Positions 44,679-53,501 of a DNA stretch of 64,000 bases are shown here, in pieces. Source of the stretch: Methylobacterium sp. J-030. Its GTDB lineage: Bacteria > Pseudomonadota > Alphaproteobacteria > Rhizobiales > Beijerinckiaceae. The stretch covers positions 30,017 to 94,016 of the forward strand of contig NZ_JAKSYM010000343.1 of the NCBI RefSeq assembly GCF_022829545.1, read 5' to 3'. The translations under genes and the position numbers were made by a program. Each line of letters starts with the position of its first letter. Positions within the stretch are counted from its first letter, which is position 1. The notes under the pieces were generated by a model, which was not told where the DNA came from, did not search any database, and saw only the letters and a program-made list of their open reading frames with translations.

Positions 44679-46151
44679 TCACGCCCCGAGCCCGCCCACG
44701 CACAGGTACTTCGTGTTCAAGTAATCCTCGATACCCTGATACGAGCCCTCGCGGCCGAGACCCGATTCCTTCACGCCGCCGAAGGGGGCCACCTCGGTGG
44801 TGATGATCCCCTCGTTGATCCCGACCATGCCGTATTCCAGCGCCTCCGCCACCCGGAAGGTCCGGCCGAGGTCGCGCGTGTAGACGTAGCAGGCGAGCCC
44901 GTACTCCGTGTCGTTGGCCATCCCGATCGCCTCCGCCTCGTCGCGGAAGCGGAACAGCGGTGCGAGCGGCCCGAACGTCTCCTCGCGGGCCACATCCATG
45001 GCGGGCGTCACACCGGTGATCACGGTGGGCTCGAAGAACTGGCCGCCGAGCGCGTGGCGATGCCCGCCCGCGATCACCCGACCGCCTTTCTCGACGGCGT
45101 CGCGGATATGCGCCTCGGTCTTCTCCACGGCGGCCATGTCGATCAGCGGGCCTTGGGCGACGCCGTCCTCGATGCCGTTGCCGACTTTCAAGCGGTTGGC
45201 GGCCTCGGCCATCTTCTCCGCGAAGGCGTCGTAGATCCCGTCCTGCACCAGGAAGCGGTTGGTGCAGATGCAGGTCTGGCCGGAATTGCGGTACTTGGCG
45301 AGCATCGCGCCGGCCACCGCCCGATCGAGGTCGGCATCGTCGAACACGATGAACGGCGCGTTGCCGCCGAGTTCCATCGAGACCTTCTTCACCGTGTGGG
45401 AGGCCTGCTCCAGCAGTACCTTGCCGACCTCGGTGGAGCCGGTGAACGTGATCTTCTTGACCAGCGGATTGCCCGTCATCTCGGCGCCGATGGCGCGGGC
45501 CGAGCCGGTGAGGATGCTCACCACCCCGGCCGGGAAGCCGGCGCGCTCGCACAGCACGCCCCAGGCCAAGCCCGAGAGCGGGGTCTGCGAGGCGGGCTTG
45601 ATCACGATCGGGCAGCCGGCGGCCAGAGCCGGGGCGATCTTGCGGGCGATCATCGAGGACGGAAAATTCCACGGTGTGATCGCCGCGACCACGCCCATCG
45701 GCTCCTTGGTGACGAGGATCTTGCGGTCGCCCCAGGGTGAGGGGATCACGTCGCCGTAGACGCGCCGCGCCTCCTCCGCGAACCACAGGACATAGGCCGC
45801 CGACATGGCGACCTCGCCGCGGGATTCCGTGAGCGACTTGCCCTGCTCGGCGGTGAGGATCTGCGCCAGGTCCTCCTGATGCTCGGTGACCAGCGCCGCG
45901 AGCTTGCGCAGCAGCACGGCGCGCTCGTTGGCGGTCCTGGCGCGCCACGCCGGATAGGCCGCGTGCGCCGCCTCGATCGCCTGCCGGGTCTCTTCGGCGC
46001 CGGCATTCGGCACGCGGGCGATGACGGCGCCGGTCGCCGGGTTGGTGACATCGATGCTGCCGGAGCCGGCCTTGGTCCATGCGCCGCCGACGAGGCAGGC
46101 TTCGACCAGCAGGGCGCGATCCTTCAGGGTGGGAATCTCGGTCTCAGGCAT
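44679..46151 (-). CDS. gabD: NAD(P)-dependent succinate-semialdehyde dehydrogenase family
   Basis: Aldehyde dehydrogenase of 490 residues, most like GabD, which oxidises succinic semialdehyde to succinate. Visible are the cofactor region ITPWNFPSSMIARKIAPALA, the FTGSTEVGK glycine motif, the catalytic Glu in SMELGGNAPFIVFDDADLD and catalytic Cys near 291 in SGQTCICTNR. The CIC arrangement around the nucleophile is typical of GabD. ATG at 46151; it overlaps the CoA-transferase gene by eight bases, so it belongs to the PHA-associated cluster. Related semialdehydes cannot be excluded as substrate. Confidence 0.9.
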   Translation of the reverse strand: MPETEIPTLKDRALLVEACLVGGAWTKAGSGSIDVTNPATGAVIARVPNAGAEETRQAIEAAHAAYPAWRARTANERAVLLRKLAALVTEHQEDLAQILTAEQGKSLTESRGEVAMSAAYVLWFAEEARRVYGDVIPSPWGDRKILVTKEPMGVVAAITPWNFPSSMIARKIAPALAAGCPIVIKPASQTPLSGLAWGVLCERAGFPAGVVSILTGSARAIGAEMTGNPLVKKITFTGSTEVGKVLLEQASHTVKKVSMELGGNAPFIVFDDADLDRAVAGAMLAKYRNSGQTCICTNRFLVQDGIYDAFAEKMAEAANRLKVGNGIEDGVAQGPLIDMAAVEKTEAHIRDAVEKGGRVIAGGHRHALGGQFFEPTVITGVTPAMDVAREETFGPLAPLFRFRDEAEAIGMANDTEYGLACYVYTRDLGRTFRVAEALEYGMVGINEGIITTEVAPFGGVKESGLGREGSYQGIEDYLNTKYLCVGGLGA

Positions 46152-48171
46152 CCAACGGTTCCTTCGGCGGCTGCGGCAGGCCGGGGACCGATCTCTCGGA
46201 GTCCGACATCGCAGTCCGCGGCTTGAGGGTCACCCCTTGGGCCGTATTCCTCGCCTGTGCCTCGGCTCTTGTCTCGAATACGTGGGGAGCCAGATCGCGG
46301 CTCGCCAGCGAGGCGCCGAGTTTCAATCGCAGGAACGCGCTCGTGGTGTAGCGCGATGCCGTCTCATAATACCGCTTTTCCAGATAAGCGATCGCCGAGA
46401 AATAGGCATCGCTCACCGTCGGGTCGATCTCGAACCCGTCGTAATTGGCGATCAGGTGGACCTTGCGGCCGATCTCCTGGCAGGCGCGCTCGTATTCCCG
46501 GCGGACCAGCTCGACATCCTCGATGGTCCGGACCTGAAATCCCTCGAGGTTCGAGAACAGGATGTTGCGCTCCGGATCGTAGCTGATCCGCTCCGCCATG
46601 GAGAGGCCGAGCAGCCAGGGCTCCAGCCCCATCACGGTATCGCGGAACAGGCGCGGATCCATCGGCTTCGGGGCGCGCACGATCGGCGCGAACCCCATCT
46701 GGCCGAGGATGTCGCGGTCGATGTCGATCCCCGGCGCGACCTCCACGAGTTCCATGCCGGCCCGGGTCCGGCGGAAGACGCAACGCTCGGTCACGTAGAG
46801 CACCGGCTGGCCGCGCTCGGCCGCGTAGGCCCCCGAGAAGGTCACCTGCTCGACCGCCGCCATGAATTTCTGGGAGCGGCCCTCGCTGAGGATCCGGATG
46901 CCGTCGCCCTCGACTGCAACCGTCAGCCCGTCGGCCGTGAAGGTGCCGGCGAACACGAGGCTCTTCGCGTTCTGCGAAATGTTGATGAAGCCGCCCGCCC
47001 CCGCGAGCCGTTTACCGAACCGACTGACGTTGACGTTGCCCTCCGCGTCGCACTGGGCGAGGCCGAGGCAGGCGAGATCGAGGCCGCCGCCGTCGTAGAA
47101 GTCGAACTGCTGGTTCTGGTGCAGCACCGCGGCCGGGTTCAGTGCGGCGCCGAAATCGAGCCCGCCCTGCGGCAGGCCGCCGATCACCCCCGGCTCGGCG
47201 GTGAGCGTCAGGTATCTCAGCACCCGCTCCTCGGCGGCGACCGCCGCGACGCCCTCCGGCATGCCGATGCCGAGATTGACCACGCCGCCGGGCGGCAACT
47301 CGAAGGCGCAACGCCGGGCCACGATTTTTCGGGCGTCGAGCGCCATCGGCGGGATCCGGTCCAGCGGCACGCGCTGCCGGCCCGTGAAGGCGTGGTTGTA
47401 GGGCGTGCCGTAGGTCTGGCGGTGGTTCTCCGGCTGGCTGAGCACCACGCAGTCGACCAGGATGCCGGGTACCTGCACCTCGCGCGGGTTGAGCGAACCG
47501 GCCTCGGCCAAGCGCTCGACCTGCGCGATCACGAAGCCGCCCGAGTTCCGCGCCGCCATGGCGGCGGCGAGATTGTCCAGCGTCAGCGCCTCGCGCTCCA
47601 TGGTGATGTTGCCGGCCGGGTCGGCCGTGGTGCCGCGGATCAGCGCGACGTTCACCGGGAAGGCCTTGTAGTGGAGCCAGGACTCGCCGCCGAGTTCGAC
47701 GACGCTGACCAGATCCTCGCGGGTCACCCCGTTGAGCTTGCCGCCCTCCAGGCGCGGGTCGACGAAGGTGCGCAGGCCCACCTTGGTGATGTGGCCGGGC
47801 GTGTGAGCGGCGATCTCGCGGTAGAGGTGCGAGACCACGCCGAGCGGCAGGTTGTAGGCCTCGATTCGACCCTCGACCGCCATGGCGCCGAGCTTCGGCA
47901 CTAGCGCCCAGTGGCCGCCGACGACGCGCTTCACGAGGCCGGGGATCGCCAGGCGATTGAGGCCGCGCTCCTTGCCGTCGCCGGGGGCGGCGGCGAACAT
48001 CAGGCCGATCCCGTGTGGGCCGTTGCCGGCCTCGAAGCGTCGGGCCAGCGCCAGGATCAGCTCGTCCGGCGTGCCGATGCCGACGAACCCCGAGACCGCG
48101 ACCATGTCGCCGTCCTGCAGGATGGCAGCGGCCTCGTCGGCGCTGACGATCTTGTTCTTCAGGTTAGCCAT
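46144..48171 (-). CDS. Acyl-CoA:acetate/3-ketoacid CoA-transferase, fused alpha/beta, with C-terminal extension
   Basis: CoA-transferase of 675 residues in which both half-domains are in one chain. The N-terminal domain begins ANLKNKIVSADEAAAILQDGD and has the glycine-rich GFVGIGTPDELI. The second domain has GVVNLGIGMPEGV and the catalytic Glu near 325 in LTAEPGVIGG, matching the E-x-G-x-x-G nucleophile motif. About 130 extra residues after the usual end (from ERISYDPERN on) form an additional helical domain. Such enzymes activate short acids such as propionate, acetoacetate or hydroxybutyrates using acetyl-CoA. ATG at 48171, 98 bases after phaC; overlaps gabD. Confidence 0.87.
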   Translation of the reverse strand: MANLKNKIVSADEAAAILQDGDMVAVSGFVGIGTPDELILALARRFEAGNGPHGIGLMFAAAPGDGKERGLNRLAIPGLVKRVVGGHWALVPKLGAMAVEGRIEAYNLPLGVVSHLYREIAAHTPGHITKVGLRTFVDPRLEGGKLNGVTREDLVSVVELGGESWLHYKAFPVNVALIRGTTADPAGNITMEREALTLDNLAAAMAARNSGGFVIAQVERLAEAGSLNPREVQVPGILVDCVVLSQPENHRQTYGTPYNHAFTGRQRVPLDRIPPMALDARKIVARRCAFELPPGGVVNLGIGMPEGVAAVAAEERVLRYLTLTAEPGVIGGLPQGGLDFGAALNPAAVLHQNQQFDFYDGGGLDLACLGLAQCDAEGNVNVSRFGKRLAGAGGFINISQNAKSLVFAGTFTADGLTVAVEGDGIRILSEGRSQKFMAAVEQVTFSGAYAAERGQPVLYVTERCVFRRTRAGMELVEVAPGIDIDRDILGQMGFAPIVRAPKPMDPRLFRDTVMGLEPWLLGLSMAERISYDPERNILFSNLEGFQVRTIEDVELVRREYERACQEIGRKVHLIANYDGFEIDPTVSDAYFSAIAYLEKRYYETASRYTTSAFLRLKLGASLASRDLAPHVFETRAEAQARNTAQGVTLKPRTAMSDSERSVPGLPQPPKEPLDA

Positions 48172-48205
48172 GGGACGGTCCTCGGCGGCCGGACCGCGCG
48201 CCTTT

Positions 48206-48229
48206 CCCTCCCCCCTCCGCGGGGGAGGG
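48206..48229. repeat. CT-rich hairpin between phaC and the CoA-transferase gene
   Basis: CCCTCCCCC (48206-48214) pairs with GGGGGAGGG (48221-48229), six-base loop. It lies within the 98-base gap of the leftward PHA cluster. No T-tract on either side, so partial attenuation or mRNA protection is more likely than full termination. Confidence 0.55.
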
Positions 48230-48269
48230 GAGGGGCGTTGCGCTATGTGAGAACCGATCAGCGACCATC

Positions 48270-49397
48270 CTACCCTCGCTGGCCGAGCCAATCGGCGATG
48301 CCCGAACCCAGCAGCTTCTGTGCCTTGCCGCCCACGAACACGCCGACATGCCCGCCGGGCAGCCCCATCTCGGTGTAATCGTCGGTGCCGATCTTGTCCT
48401 TCAACGCCTGAGAGGTGGCGGGCGGGATGATGTGATCGTCCTGGGCGAACACGTTCAGAACCGGGCAGGTGATCTGCTGCAGATCCACCCTCCGGCCGCC
48501 GAGTTCGAACGCACTCTGGACCAGCTTGTTGTCCTGATAGAGATCCTTCAACCACTGCTTGGCCGCCTCGCCGGGATGGTCCGGCCGGTCGGCGATCCAC
48601 TTCTCCATCCGCAGGAAGTTCAAGAACTTCTTCTTGTCGTCGAGCGCGTCGAGCAGATCGAGGTTGTACTTCGTCATGGTGCGCATCGGCGTCATCATCG
48701 AGAACACCGAGCCCATGAAGGCGCCGGGCAGGGAGCCTTGCGCCTCGATCAGCCGGTCGACATCCTCGGGGGTGAGCGAGCGCGTCCAGACGTTGATGAA
48801 GCCGTGGCCGGCCCGGACGTTCTGGGTGTCGGCGTGGAAGTCGATCGGCGTGATGGTCAGCACCATCGCGTTGACGGTCTCGGGGTAGAGCGCCGCGTAG
48901 CAGGTGGTGAAGACGCCGCCCTCGCAGATGCCGAGCAAGCTCACCTTCTCGCGTCCGGCCGCCTCCTGGATGTAGGCGACGCACTCGGCGAGGTAGCCGT
49001 CCACGTAATCGTCGATGGTGACGTAGCGGTCGGCCCGGCCGGGATTGCCCCAGTCGACCACGTAGAGGTCGAGGCCGAGGTTGAGCAGGTTGCGGACGAG
49101 CGAGCGGTCTTCCTGCAGGTCGGCCATCGTGTAGCGGCCGATCAGACCATAGACGATCAGCACCGGCGGCAGGCATTTGCTCTCTGCGAGCGGCCGGTAG
49201 CGGTAGAGGCTGACCTTGTCCTGGCTCCAGACCAGATCCTTCGGCGTGGTGGCGATCTCGACATCGGCGTCGCTGACATCGGCGAACAGCTTGGTGCCCT
49301 CGCTGATGCGGCGGCCGAGGGTTCCGACTTCGGCCAGCAACTCAGCGGGGGTGAGGGACAGCGGTGCGGCCGTCTTTGGGCTCTCCTGATCAGCCAT
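48270..49397 (-). CDS. phaC: Class III poly(R)-hydroxyalkanoate synthase subunit PhaC
   Basis: Catalytic PHA synthase subunit of 375 residues, the short length of class III enzymes (class I are near 560-600). Alpha/beta-hydrolase fold with the lipase-like box GICEGG, nucleophile Cys158, conserved LYVVDWGNPG, Asp in VFAQDDHIIPP and His in PGGHVGVFVGGKA. It polymerises hydroxyacyl-CoA on the granule surface together with PhaE. The chosen ATG 49397 is preceded by GGGGAGGA; a TTG at 49412 is less likely. It overlaps phaE by eight bases. Confidence 0.95.
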   Translation of the reverse strand: MADQESPKTAAPLSLTPAELLAEVGTLGRRISEGTKLFADVSDADVEIATTPKDLVWSQDKVSLYRYRPLAESKCLPPVLIVYGLIGRYTMADLQEDRSLVRNLLNLGLDLYVVDWGNPGRADRYVTIDDYVDGYLAECVAYIQEAAGREKVSLLGICEGGVFTTCYAALYPETVNAMVLTITPIDFHADTQNVRAGHGFINVWTRSLTPEDVDRLIEAQGSLPGAFMGSVFSMMTPMRTMTKYNLDLLDALDDKKKFLNFLRMEKWIADRPDHPGEAAKQWLKDLYQDNKLVQSAFELGGRRVDLQQITCPVLNVFAQDDHIIPPATSQALKDKIGTDDYTEMGLPGGHVGVFVGGKAQKLLGSGIADWLGQRG

Positions 49398-50220
49398 GGG
49401 CTTCCTCCCCAACCCGTGAAACGCCCGCCTTCGCGAGCTTGCCGGCCTGCCGGCGCTCCCGGCGCAGCGCCCGGACTTCCCGGCGCAGCTCGGTCAGGCT
49501 CTTGTGCACGTCGTCGAGCTCGGTCCGGGTCGGCTGGCCGTAGAATTCGGCGAGGAAGGCGGCGACGTCCTGCTGGGCGAGACGCAACTCGGTGGAGGCG
49601 CGGAGCACAGCCCGCTGCGAGGCCAGGAATGTGTCCTTGCGCTGGACCTCCAGCAGGATCCCGTTGGCGGTCTCGATCCACCGGCTCATCATCTCGCGGG
49701 CGGAGGCAAAGCTCTCGCCGCGCTCGGCCCGGGCGTTCGCCTCCTGGGCGAAGGTGCCGGCCGCCCGGGTCCAGGCGTCGAGCATCACGGCCTGGTGCTC
49801 GCTCTGCGCCCGCCGGAGCGCGATCCAGGCGGTGAACAGGGCCGCGTAGCGCCGCTCGGTCTGCCACAGGTCGGCGAGTTGCGGGCCCTCGGACATGCGG
49901 GTGAGCGCCGCGTCGAACTCGGCCGAGCCGCCGAGCCACGCTTGGGGATCGAAGATCCGGGCGAGCACCGCGCCAGCGGTCGGATCCGGCGCGTCGGGGC
50001 CGCCCTGGAGCGACTTGGTCAGGGCCTGCGAGAGGTTGGCGGCGGCGGTCCAGGCCTCGGTCAGCTTGGACTGCGCCGACGCGAGTCCGCCGAGGTCCGC
50101 GCTCGGGAAGTCCGACCAGCCGAAGGGCGGGGCGGTTTTCCCAAACCCGGGGGCGAGGAAGCCGGCAGCCGCCCGCGTCCAGAACTCGCCCATCGCCCGG
50201 AACGCGTCGAACTGGTCCAT
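49390..50220 (-). CDS. phaE: Class III PHA synthase subunit PhaE
   Basis: Non-catalytic partner of PhaC, 276 residues, almost entirely helical. Start MDQFDAFRAMGEFWTRAAAG; central heptad-like region (LWQTERRYAALFTAWIALRR); then LRASTELRLAQQDVAAFLAEFYGQPTRTELDDVHKSL, a segment typical of PhaE just before the coiled-coil C-terminus (ELRREVRALRRERR). Low overall conservation is normal for PhaE; the tight overlap with phaC secures the call. ATG 50220 with GGGAGGGAA upstream. Confidence 0.9.
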   Translation of the reverse strand: MDQFDAFRAMGEFWTRAAAGFLAPGFGKTAPPFGWSDFPSADLGGLASAQSKLTEAWTAAANLSQALTKSLQGGPDAPDPTAGAVLARIFDPQAWLGGSAEFDAALTRMSEGPQLADLWQTERRYAALFTAWIALRRAQSEHQAVMLDAWTRAAGTFAQEANARAERGESFASAREMMSRWIETANGILLEVQRKDTFLASQRAVLRASTELRLAQQDVAAFLAEFYGQPTRTELDDVHKSLTELRREVRALRRERRQAGKLAKAGVSRVGEEAHG

Positions 50221-50411
50221 GCTTGGCGTTCCCTCCCGGTCCTATTGGGCTTCGCGCGATCGCGAAGCCTGTCGTCAGTTCACAGCCTCAATCGCTGGAC
50301 CCGCTTCCTCCCACCCCCTCTGCGGAGGAGGGGATGCGCACGTAGGTTGGTCGTCGTTGCCCTCATTCGAGCGATTCGGGGCGGGTGGAACACCGCGAAT
50401 CAATCGCTCAC

Positions 50412-51587
50412 TCACGCCGCCGGCCGGGCCTCCCCGAGCGCCTCAGCGTAGATCTTGAAGGCGTCGCCGTAGGTGACCTCGCGCGGGTTGTTCACGAGGA
50501 GCCGCGTCTGCTTCATCGCGTCGGTGGCCATGCGCTCCAGATCCTGCCGGGCGACGCCGACCTCCGCTAGGGATGCCGGGACCTTGCAGTCGCGGCAGAT
50601 CGCGTCGAGGCTGTCCACGAAGCGCTTGGCGGCCTCGGGCCGCGGCAGGTCCGCCGCCGCGGGATCGAGGATCGGCGCGAGTTCCGCGTAGAGCGCCTCC
50701 GCGTGGGAGAGGTTGAAGCGCATCACCCCCATCAGCACCAGGGCGTTCGAGAGCCCGTGCGGCACGTGGAAGATCGCGCCGACCGGATAGGCCAGGGCAT
50801 GGACCGCCGCCACCGGCGCGTTGGCGAAGGCCATGCCGGCCAGCATCGAGCCGAGCAGCATGCCGGAGCGCGCCTCGAGGTTCTTGCCGTCGGTGCAGGC
50901 CGTGCGGATGTTGGCCGAGAGCAGCGCCAGCGCCTGCTTGGCGAGCTGGTCGGAGATCGGGTTCTTCTTGTTCTTGCTGGTGAAGGCCTCGATGGCGTGG
51001 ACCATGGCGTCGATGCCGGTCGCCGCCGTGACGTGCGCGGGCAGGCCCAGTGTCAGCTCCGGATCGAGCACTGCCCAGTCGGGCAGAAGTTTCGGTGCCA
51101 CGACACCCTTCTTCTCGGTGGTGGGCGTCGTGACGATCGAGATCGGCGTCACCTCCGAGCCGGTGCCCGCGGTGGTGGGCACGAGGATCAGCGGCAGCCG
51201 GTCGCCCTTGGCGAGGCCGACGCCGTAGATCGAATCGAGGGGCTCGTCGGACTTGGCGAGATAGGCCACGAGCTTGGCGGTATCGAGCGCCGAACCGCCG
51301 CCGATCGACAGGACGAGGTCGGTCCCGAGCTCGCGCGCGTGTTTGGCCGCCGCCTCGATCACCGTCGAGGGCGGATCGGCGACCACGTCCTCGTAGACGT
51401 CGAGGGTGACGCCCGCGGCGGCCAACGCCGCCTCGGCGGCCTGCGTCAGCCCGGCGCTGCGCACGCCCTTGTCGGTCACCAGCAGGACGCGCTTGGCCCC
51501 GAAGCTGCCGACGATCTCCGGCAGTTTTCTAGAGGCGCCGGCCTCGAACAGCACGTTCGGCGTGGTCTGGAAGGTGAACGGGTTCAT
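50412..51587 (-). CDS. Iron-containing alcohol dehydrogenase (Fe-ADH, type III)
   Basis: NAD(P)-dependent dehydrogenase of 391 residues. The N-terminal nucleotide-binding part shows LSIGGGSALDTAKL and VPTTAGTGSEVTP. Metal ligands are in GIDAMVHAIEAFTS (Asp and His), VHALAYPVGAIFHVPHGLSN (two His). Fe-ADHs reduce or oxidise short aldehydes and alcohols; some act as 4-hydroxybutyrate dehydrogenases, a role that would fit here between a ThDP enzyme and PHA genes, but substrate is not fixed by sequence. ATG 51587, 43 bases after the stop of the ThDP enzyme gene; phaE follows after 191 bases. Confidence 0.9.
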   Translation of the reverse strand: MNPFTFQTTPNVLFEAGASRKLPEIVGSFGAKRVLLVTDKGVRSAGLTQAAEAALAAAGVTLDVYEDVVADPPSTVIEAAAKHARELGTDLVLSIGGGSALDTAKLVAYLAKSDEPLDSIYGVGLAKGDRLPLILVPTTAGTGSEVTPISIVTTPTTEKKGVVAPKLLPDWAVLDPELTLGLPAHVTAATGIDAMVHAIEAFTSKNKKNPISDQLAKQALALLSANIRTACTDGKNLEARSGMLLGSMLAGMAFANAPVAAVHALAYPVGAIFHVPHGLSNALVLMGVMRFNLSHAEALYAELAPILDPAAADLPRPEAAKRFVDSLDAICRDCKVPASLAEVGVARQDLERMATDAMKQTRLLVNNPREVTYGDAFKIYAEALGEARPAA

Positions 51588-51630
51588 CGCGCTGCCCTGT
51601 CTTGCTGGCCGACCGTCTGCGATGCCGAAC

Positions 51631-53283
51631 TCACTCGGCGGGCTCGAAATCCTTCACCTTGGCGCGCAGCTCGTCGACCAGCACGCGGGTGTTCTCGGAA
51701 TAGTCGATCGGCACCGCCACGAGGTGGACGCCCCCCGCCGCGAAGGCCCGGTCGAGCGTCGGCACGAGGTCGTTGACCGCCTCGACCCGGTGGCCGGTGG
51801 CGCCGTAGGCCTTCGCGTAGAGCACGAAGTCCGGGTTGTTGAAGGTCATGCCGTAATCGGCGAACTTGTCGACCGCCTGCTTCCAGCGGATCATCCCGTA
51901 GGCCGAGTCGTCGAGCACCAGCACGACGAGGTTGAGCTTGAGCCGCACGGCGGTCTCCAGCTCCTGGCTGTTCATCATGAAGCCGCCGTCGCCGCACACT
52001 GCCATCACGCGCCGGTTCGGGTAGAGCATCGCCGCCATCATGGCCGAGGGCAGGCCCGCGCCCATGGTGGCCAGCGCGTTGTCGAGCAGCAGCGTGTTGG
52101 CCACGTAGGTCCGGTAGTTTCGGGCGAACCAGATCTTGTACATCCCGTTGTCGAGACAGACGATGCCGTCCTCGGGGATGACCCGGCGCACGTCGCGCAC
52201 GAGGCGCTGGGGCGTCACCGGGAACCGGTCCTCGCCCGCCCGGTCGGCGATGTGGTCGAGGATGTGCTCGCGCAGGGGCAGAAGCGCACCCGCGTTCGGC
52301 AGCTTGCCCTCCAGTTGGTCGGCGAGGATCTTGAGGGTCGGCCCCAGGTCGCCGACCACCTCGGCGTCGGGATAATAGACCTGCTCGACGTTGGCCGGCA
52401 TGTAGCTGATGTGCAGCACCTTCTGGTCGGCTTGGCCCATGAAGAACGGCGGCTTCTCGATGGTGTCGTGGCCGATCGCGATGATCAGGTCGGCCTTGTC
52501 GATCGCCTCGTGGACGTAGTCGCGCTCGGAGAGCGCCGCGGTACCCATGTAGAGGTTGGTGCCGCTGGCCACCGTCCCCTTGCCCATCTGGGTGGTGAAG
52601 AACGGGATCTGGGTGCGCCGCACGAAGCCGCCGAGGTCGCCCGTGGCGCGGGGCCGGCTCGCGGCGGCGCCCAGCATCACCAGCGGGCGCTTGGCCCGCA
52701 GGATCATCGCGGCGGCGCGCTCGATCGCGGCCGGGTGGGCGACCGGGATGTCGATCGGATGCGAGGGCACCAGATCCGCCTCGGCCTGCTCGGAGGCGAT
52801 GTCCTCCGGCAGCTCCAGCAGCACTGGGCCGGGCCGCTCCTCGGTGGCGACCCGGAAGGCGTCGCGCACGATGGTGGGGATCGAGGAGGCCGAGACGATC
52901 TGGCGGGCCATCTTGGTGATCGGCTTCATCGACGAGATCACGTCGACGATCTGGAACTTGGCTTGGCGCGAGGACAGGATACCCTTCTGGCCGGTCAGGA
53001 TGATCATCGGCATCGCGCCGAGATGCGCGTAGGCCGCCCCCGTCGAGAAGTTCAGGGCGCCCGGGCCGAGCGTCGAGAGGCAGACGCCGGGCCGGCCCGT
53101 CAGCCGGCCGTAGGTGGCGGCCATGAAGCTCGCCGCCTGCTCGTGGCGGGTGAGCACCAGCTCGATCTTCGAGTTGCGCAGGGATTCGACCACGTCGAGG
53201 TTTTCCTCGCCAGGGATGCCGAAGATGCGGTCGACGCCCTCGTTCTCGAGAGCTGCGACGAGGAGATCTGAACCCTTGGGCAT
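51631..53283 (-). CDS. ThDP-dependent enzyme, acetolactate synthase large-subunit family
   Basis: Thiamine diphosphate enzyme of 550 residues. The catalytic Glu48 lies in TRHEQAASFMA, the central domain carries ATEERPGPVLLELPEDIA, and the ThDP site starts CGDGGFMMNSQELETAVRLK near residue 432 and ends with Asp-Asp where anabolic IlvB has Asn-Asn. The sequence is closer to catabolic AlsS-like proteins than to IlvB; no IlvN regulatory subunit is nearby. Actual reaction (acetolactate formation, 2-oxoacid decarboxylation or other carboligation) is open. ATG 53283. First gene of the leftward cluster leading to phaEC. Confidence 0.85.
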   Translation of the reverse strand: MPKGSDLLVAALENEGVDRIFGIPGEENLDVVESLRNSKIELVLTRHEQAASFMAATYGRLTGRPGVCLSTLGPGALNFSTGAAYAHLGAMPMIILTGQKGILSSRQAKFQIVDVISSMKPITKMARQIVSASSIPTIVRDAFRVATEERPGPVLLELPEDIASEQAEADLVPSHPIDIPVAHPAAIERAAAMILRAKRPLVMLGAAASRPRATGDLGGFVRRTQIPFFTTQMGKGTVASGTNLYMGTAALSERDYVHEAIDKADLIIAIGHDTIEKPPFFMGQADQKVLHISYMPANVEQVYYPDAEVVGDLGPTLKILADQLEGKLPNAGALLPLREHILDHIADRAGEDRFPVTPQRLVRDVRRVIPEDGIVCLDNGMYKIWFARNYRTYVANTLLLDNALATMGAGLPSAMMAAMLYPNRRVMAVCGDGGFMMNSQELETAVRLKLNLVVLVLDDSAYGMIRWKQAVDKFADYGMTFNNPDFVLYAKAYGATGHRVEAVNDLVPTLDRAFAAGGVHLVAVPIDYSENTRVLVDELRAKVKDFEPAE

Positions 53284-53501
53284 GCGTAGTCCCGCTGATG
53301 CGTCGGCGTACCTGCGTCGCTCGGCGAAGGACGTCCTGGCGGCGCGTCGGCTGGTTAGAGGGCCGCCACCGGAGGTGGTCAAGACCGGTCCGAGCCCGAA
53401 CAGTCACAGAGGCAGCGCGATGCTATCCCCGCAAGACTTGTCGCACCGCGGAACGCTGCGGCACGGTCAAGGTTGTCGTGCGGTCGAGGAATTTTGAATT
53501 C
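53284..53501. promoter_or_regulatory. Divergent promoter region between ThDP enzyme and DUF2252 genes
   Basis: 218 bases without a gene, expected to hold both promoters. No clear -35/-10 pair or operator noticed. Confidence 0.4.
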
